Positions 58,620-64,000 of a stretch of DNA of 64,000 bases are shown here, piece by piece. The first letter of the stretch is position 1; each line of letters starts with the position of its first letter. The notes under the pieces are model-generated. The model did no database searches and had not been told where the DNA came from. It worked only from the letters and a program-made list of their open reading frames with translations. The position numbers were made by a program, and so were the translations under genes. The stretch comes from Bathymodiolus brooksi (taxonomy: Eukaryota > Mollusca > Bivalvia > Mytilida > Modiolidae): the NCBI GenBank assembly GCA_963680875.1, contig OY804589.1:20170413-20234412 (forward strand), written 5' to 3'.

Positions 58620-61600
58620 ATATCTCCTTAACATTGTTTGTGTGTGTATGTGTAAGTGCGTGTATTTAAATTGTCTAAGGAATCAATAAAATCACACATA
58701 TACATGAAGTAGGATCTGAAATAAATATCATAAGGACCACAAAAGAGCATAACTTTTCATTTTGTATTTCAGATTGTCTAATTTTTATTGACCTGTGGTC
58801 AAAATCTACTGCTATTACTAATATGGAAATATTGCATTTCCAAAACTATCAATGTGTAGTTGCCATTTCTCTGATATTTCAACAATTCAACGGTCAACGG
58901 AGTAATTATTTTTCCTATGAAATCCCCACTACAACGACGTTCGTGGTTACAATTATATGATATCATACTGTGTTTGTAAATACAAAATTCACAGTTGTTA
59001 GATGTAATATGTATCATACCATTCAAATACTAGTTGAGTGAATTTTATCTATTTTTACACTTGTGTTATTGTGTCAAATTGCAAAATATAAATTGTATGT
59101 TCAGATCTTATTAAATCAAAAGACTTCACTATAGAGATAGTGACTTATTTCTCAACAGTATTACACATAATTTAATTTAAGCTTGTTTTATTGTCATAAA
59201 ACAACAAAGCGATTCGACACCGGTTATACAAGATAAAGATGCCTTCTCTATATTACACATGCCTATACAGAACACAATAAGTGTATATATTGCACTGCAT
59301 GTACGAAGAGAGGAAGATTTCTAGCTAGCCCTCTAGCCTTCACTTCTTTATTCACTCCTCCAAATAGCGATAAGTCAATATCACTCTGAAGTAGTCTTTG
59401 GCTGAATAACAAAACATATTTCTCATATTAACGTTACTCGTCTGTAATATGAATTTTTTTTATGATTCTTCAGATATTCGTGTTTACGTAAATGACATCA
59501 TTTTGTCTGTGCGTCGGTGATTCTACAATAAAGAAGAAGTAATCAATATTTCCAACTATATTAAGTATAATATCAAGAAAATACTTTCATTGTATTGTTG
59601 CCAGTATCATTTCTGTTTTGATGTCTACCTGTGCTAAGGTTTATTATATACATTAGATAAAAAAAACAATTAATCCATTGGCCAATTATAATGATAGTCA
59701 CATGATATAATTTGGACATTTTGTTTCTAATTTTTTTTTTTTTTAATACTGTTGCCCGGTGAATAATTCCTTTATTTACCGGTAGGTAACCACCAGCAAG
59801 CCTCTGAACGAACACGTATTATATCACACACACAATACGTAATTACTATTGGCAAACAAAGTAATGCCGGTGTCAAAGATGTGAAACTCCACTAATGTTA
59901 ACGGTAACACAAATATGCCAAGGAGGCGACAACGATATGTTTTACATAACCTATTGGTTACCGGTAGGGATTCTAACTTTGAGAAACCTGAAGCATTTAT
60001 TGAAGTATTGGGGAAAGTTTACGTTGATGCGAGGAAAAAATCTAACATAAATATACATGTAATAAACAAAAACAGATTAAACGGAAAACTTAAAATACTT
60101 CATTAGCATAAAATTAGAACTTATAATTGATCTCTTCGAAGTGTTTAGTTGCTTAAAAGACACACCATCAAATGACTCTGTTTTATCTCTTCAGCATAAT
60201 AAAACTGAGAAGGTATTTTTCTATATATCGTATATCCATTTTCCAAGAAAATGCGAATAATAAATAAAAGTCAGGAGAAAATACAAGTTAAAACCGCTAT
60301 GCCGTATTGGTTTGTGCATGAACGATCGTGGGTTAAATTCCAGGCTAAAAACAAAGACTATAAAATTGACTTTGGTAACAATTCAGACAATATCGCGGTA
60401 GTAAAGTGTAAATTAAGATATGTGATTGGTTTGTTATGTGTTGGGATGATGTTTCCATGGAACAACTGTTGATTCTGTGTATCAGCAGTATCAATATCAA
60501 AGTTTAATATATTATCATTAGGTAACGTTTTATCTCTATGGCATAGCTAGTAACTGGTTATTTCTCTATAGCCTCCAAGCATATAATCACCCACACATCC
60601 AACAGTAATCTAAGTCAATAACAAAGCATATTCCAAAACAGTTTCAAAAGAAGATTGTATAGGTTTGTAAGGGGAAATTATCGTTTTCCTATTTTAATGA
60701 GTTTTTGTGTGATGAACATGGTATTTAATGCATTAAATAAATAAGTGACAGATATGTAAAAGTTCCATTTTACCACAATCATTCTACAGACCTATATTCT
60801 GTTGTAATCCACTATATATATCTAAATCTGCGTTGGGGGATCTACAAGACAAGACACATAAACACTTCTATGCTAAAGTGACATAACTGTTGTTTATTGG
60901 AGACAAGTTACTAAATAGTTATTCGTTCTGGCTGGAACTCAACACATACCAACGCGAAAATCATATTTGTGTTCATCTTGCCCAAAATCTTGAATTGAAA
61001 GTTAAACCTCAAGTCACGTCAAAATAATCAAATATATCTATATTTAGCAGTTTATCTATCATATCAAAGAAACTACCACTCGACTATAGGAAACACTTGC
61101 ATCGTCATCATATGATATCAGGTTTTATCATAACATGAAATATCCTACTATTTATATCGTGACATAGATATCAACTGTTTCTATAACTTAGTATTGATCT
61201 ACGTATACAATATGTCTCCCATCATCATTAACACCAATGGATGGTTTTGTGAATCAAAAAACGGTAACAATTGTTCATAGAACTTTCTAACACTACTTCG
61301 GGTTTGCATTTTATATTTATTTCTGATTGTATCTTTTTAAATCCATTGACCAGTATATTTTCCCACTCTTTCGACAGTATGGTAATATTGATATAATTTT
61401 AAAGTGATGATCTATAGAGTGGGGGTTGACAGAGGAGTGGTTGGTTTTGATATGATTGGGTATATTGTCGACAACAGCTATATGTTCAAATGTTTTGGTA
61501 CATTTCGTTTATCTTGCTCCATAACGATAATAAACTGAGGAGCAAAAATACCACACCATCAGAACAATTCCAAAATACAATAAATATATCGTAGACAAGG

Positions 61601-62020
61601 AGGCAAAGGCGACATTTCTAAAACCACATTCATGTGACTTATCAACTTCCTGCCTTGAAAAGTGGCTGCTTAACTAGTTCCATGGGACCAATCCCCCTCC
61701 CCTCTTAGGGAAGTAATACGTTCATGTAAGTGTTTTCCAATTGTGAGTAAAATGCCTACATTCACATTAATAATACAGAAACACACAGTTATTTTAATTT
61801 TGCACTTTTAGCTGTTATTTTGTTTGTTGAATGTATTCAGTACTCACCCAGTGTCTCCAGTTGTGTCATAAATTGCACTTTCTGCTATAAATAGAAATTA
61901 AGCTTTATATAGTAAATTATGTTTTAAATTCGTTGAATTACGGTTATTATTTACAAATTTCAAACTTCTAACTTGTATTGTTCTCTGACTACTTGGTATT
62001 ACTATTCTCACTTCTTCATA
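58620..62020. other. Single-copy non-coding stretch
   Basis: Short frames at 59915-60106 (basic, begins MPRRRQRYVLHNLL) and 60251-60472 are open, but there is no recognised domain or clear splice context. TTACCGGTAGG occurs twice in opposite orientation (about 59778 and 59957). No RNA gene seen. Confidence 0.4.
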
Positions 62021-62024
62021 AAAC

Positions 62025-62310
62025 GCAATGGTGGGGTAATGGTCAGCGTGCTCGTCTCGAGTGCGGTATATCGTGTGTTCGAAACACGGTCGGGTCAAAC
62101 CAAAGACTATTTAATTGGTATATTTTGCTTCTCTGCAAATCACGCATCACTAAGGAGAAAGACCAAAGACTGGTTGGCTCAGAATAAGAATAATGTGTTA
62201 GAGTGGAGAATTATGCCTACCCGCGAACTGTTGCTTCAGTAAACTAGCATTAAGTCCAACACAGCGGACATTAATATCATCTCATCGAATATGTAACTTG
62301 TTCTTGTCAT
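62025..62310 (+). repeat. tRNA-derived SINE
   Basis: The better-preserved copy of the family at 56060-56385. It has GGTGGGGTAATGGTCAGCGT (A-box region) and GTGTTCGAAACACGG (B box), then GGGTCAAACCAAAGAC and a tail with AAGACTGGTTGGCTCAGA and CAGCGGACATTAAT. Two overlapping short frames through it are not called. Confidence 0.7.
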
Positions 62311-63766
62311 GATATATCTGTAAGCATTTCCCATTGGCGCTAAGCAACACTCACACACTCACTCACTCTCTTCTTCATAATCATATCATAATTTTATTAG
62401 TATGAGTCAGTCAAAACACGGTTATCATTGTCGTAGAGTTTGTTGGTAAATCAGCCACGATTCCGTTGAAATATTTTTTCCGTTTTCTTCTCCATTTTCC
62501 GACATAATTATTTCTGATAAGACATGCTTTCCATATGAACTTAATATTTTCTGTCTCCTTATATGCATTTGGGAAATAACTTTGCCGGTATGCCATTAAT
62601 GTGACAAATATTGCCTACCCTGCCGGAGAACCTTAACTCAACATTGGTTTGTATGCGGTTCGTCATAATTGATGTTTTGACTTATCGTTTTTCATATGTT
62701 TTTTATTTGTTTTTATTTTTGTCTTGTTTTTGTCTGGGTTTTTTTTCGCTTTGTCTTGTTTTTTTTATTATTTTGTTTACTTTTCTTTTATCAGACTTAC
62801 TTTAATATCTGTACGGAATTAAGCATTTTTGTCCTATAAATAAAAAGGAAAACATGCACACGTGTCTCAAATATTCCATGCAAGTTCTTCAATGTGCATA
62901 ACATTACAAATACCATATGTACTGTTTATGTAATAAATGTTGACTTTGAATGCATACACATATATTTGAGTCAGATATGATAAATAAAATATTGAGTTGA
63001 GTGTTGAAATGAACTTTTAAAACAGATAGAGTTAAACAGTGATAATCTCATATAATGTGACATTACATGTTCATCGTAGTCGACTTATATGGTAAAGCTT
63101 ACATGTACTAGTACTTTCCCCTTGATGATATATTAACTAACTGACCAATCCGAGCTTAGAGCATATACTGAAGCAGTCATTTTAAAAGAAAAACGACCAG
63201 TTCGCTTTGTTGTAGTTTGGATTTTGTTTTAATGTAATGGCATAAATATTCTTGGTAATTGAGGGTCAATACGCATTTATTTAAAAGGAATATCTTTAGC
63301 CCAAATTTGGTTGGATTTATTTGTATTTTAGTCTTTTATGGACGTCATGAAGCATGACATATACATACTGAATTTCTGGGTATGAGGTTGCTATTTTTAG
63401 ATTAAGGGATATCACAGAGCATGGCATTTCACTGTAAGATGGTAATAATCCCATGATATTCTTACAGAACGCAGAAGAATCGTGTACCTTTCAGAAAATT
63501 GATGGTGTGTGAAAGGTTAAACATCAGACAAAATGGTCAGCTAGAACCGAAAAAGCACAACTTTGGTAGAAGATCTATCAAACAAATTAGTGGTTTTACA
63601 CCTTATCATCGTTTTTTTAATGATATATGCAAGACACTATTAATTGCATAGAAGTCTTGTTGTACATATATTTTTGCTTCCAATTCTGCTGTATCACCCA
63701 GAATATGACCAGCCCCGGATTTTTAACATGAGTAACCGTCCTTGTTTCGTCAATTCACTCATGTAT
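62311..63766. other. Single-copy non-coding stretch
   Basis: CTGCCGGAGAACCTTAACTC near 62620, followed by T-rich sequence, may be a divergent copy of the mussel-type repeat at 13437-13630. No gene recognised in the rest. Confidence 0.35.
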
Positions 63767-63890
63767 CTATTTAGATCTATGCATATTCAATTTATTTAGA
63801 TCTATGCATATTCAATCTATTTAGATCTATGCATATTCAATCTATTTAGATCTATGCATATTCAATCTATTTAGATCTATGCATATTCAT
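63767..63890. repeat. 25-bp tandem repeat
   Basis: Five almost perfect units built on CTATTTAGATCTATGCATAT plus TCAAT. The first unit has one T variant at its junction. Confidence 0.95.
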
Positions 63891-64000
63891 ACCTGGTTTT
63901 CTAAGTCTATATCGCTTCAGAATATAAATAAATATGATAAGTAATCATACAACCACAGCTGTTGATCCAATGCCAGCTCCAATACCAATTGTTGCCGAAC

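Overview
The window is eukaryotic, intron-rich, AT-rich DNA dominated by transposable elements. It shows no bacterial gene organisation. Immunoglobulin-domain exons with canonical splice sites, tRNA-derived SINEs, a DIRS-type tyrosine-recombinase retrotransposon, and dispersed repeats that I recognise from memory as mussel-like all point to a bivalve mollusc, probably a mytilid. The species assignment is inference.

Layout. About 25 kb is present twice in direct orientation: 1-23909 and 29175-54463. The copies differ by only a few substitutions per kilobase by eye, plus a set of larger private indels. Each copy carries, in order: a minus-strand Ig exon (880-1107, repeated at 30054-30281 with a nonsense mutation), then a very large nested mobile-element complex. 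Between the copies lie a 47-bp satellite (about 23907-27835), a 45-bp minisatellite (about 27840-28695) and another Ig exon (28846-29073). The region from 54464 to 64000 is single-copy and holds SINEs, dispersed repeats, degenerate tandem repeats and a foldback hairpin, with no recognisable gene.

The nested complex is the main result. The outer shell (2199-23821 and 31363-54385) starts and ends with a perfect 20-bp terminal inverted repeat beginning CACTA. It is flanked by a 3-bp direct repeat (ACT) and has subterminal arrays of a roughly 10-11 bp CTGAACATT-like repeat. These are the hallmarks of a CACTA/EnSpm transposon. Inside it sit: (i) a minus-strand LINE 3' fragment; (ii) a DIRS-like YR retrotransposon (gag, RT-RNase H, tyrosine recombinase), dead in both copies; (iii) a palindromic element with 6-bp target duplications (ATCCTT) and AGT...ACT ends, whose termini carry clustered CCGGAAGT and TGACGTCA motifs and whose arms carry inverted Ty3/gypsy pol fragments; (iv) a 5.07-kb element with TTAA target duplications and 26-bp inverted repeats, which interrupts the right subterminal region of the outer element. 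The left subterminal region provides a paralogous empty site for it. Several exon-like open segments inside element (iv) may be remnants of an unidentified spliced gene.

How the parts relate. The outer element and its passengers appear to lie in an intron or intergenic gap of a minus-strand multi-Ig gene cluster. The whole block, with host flanks, was then duplicated. Shared lesions predate the duplication and private lesions postdate it, so the two copies give an internal clock for element decay. No gene in the window can be called intact from start to stop.
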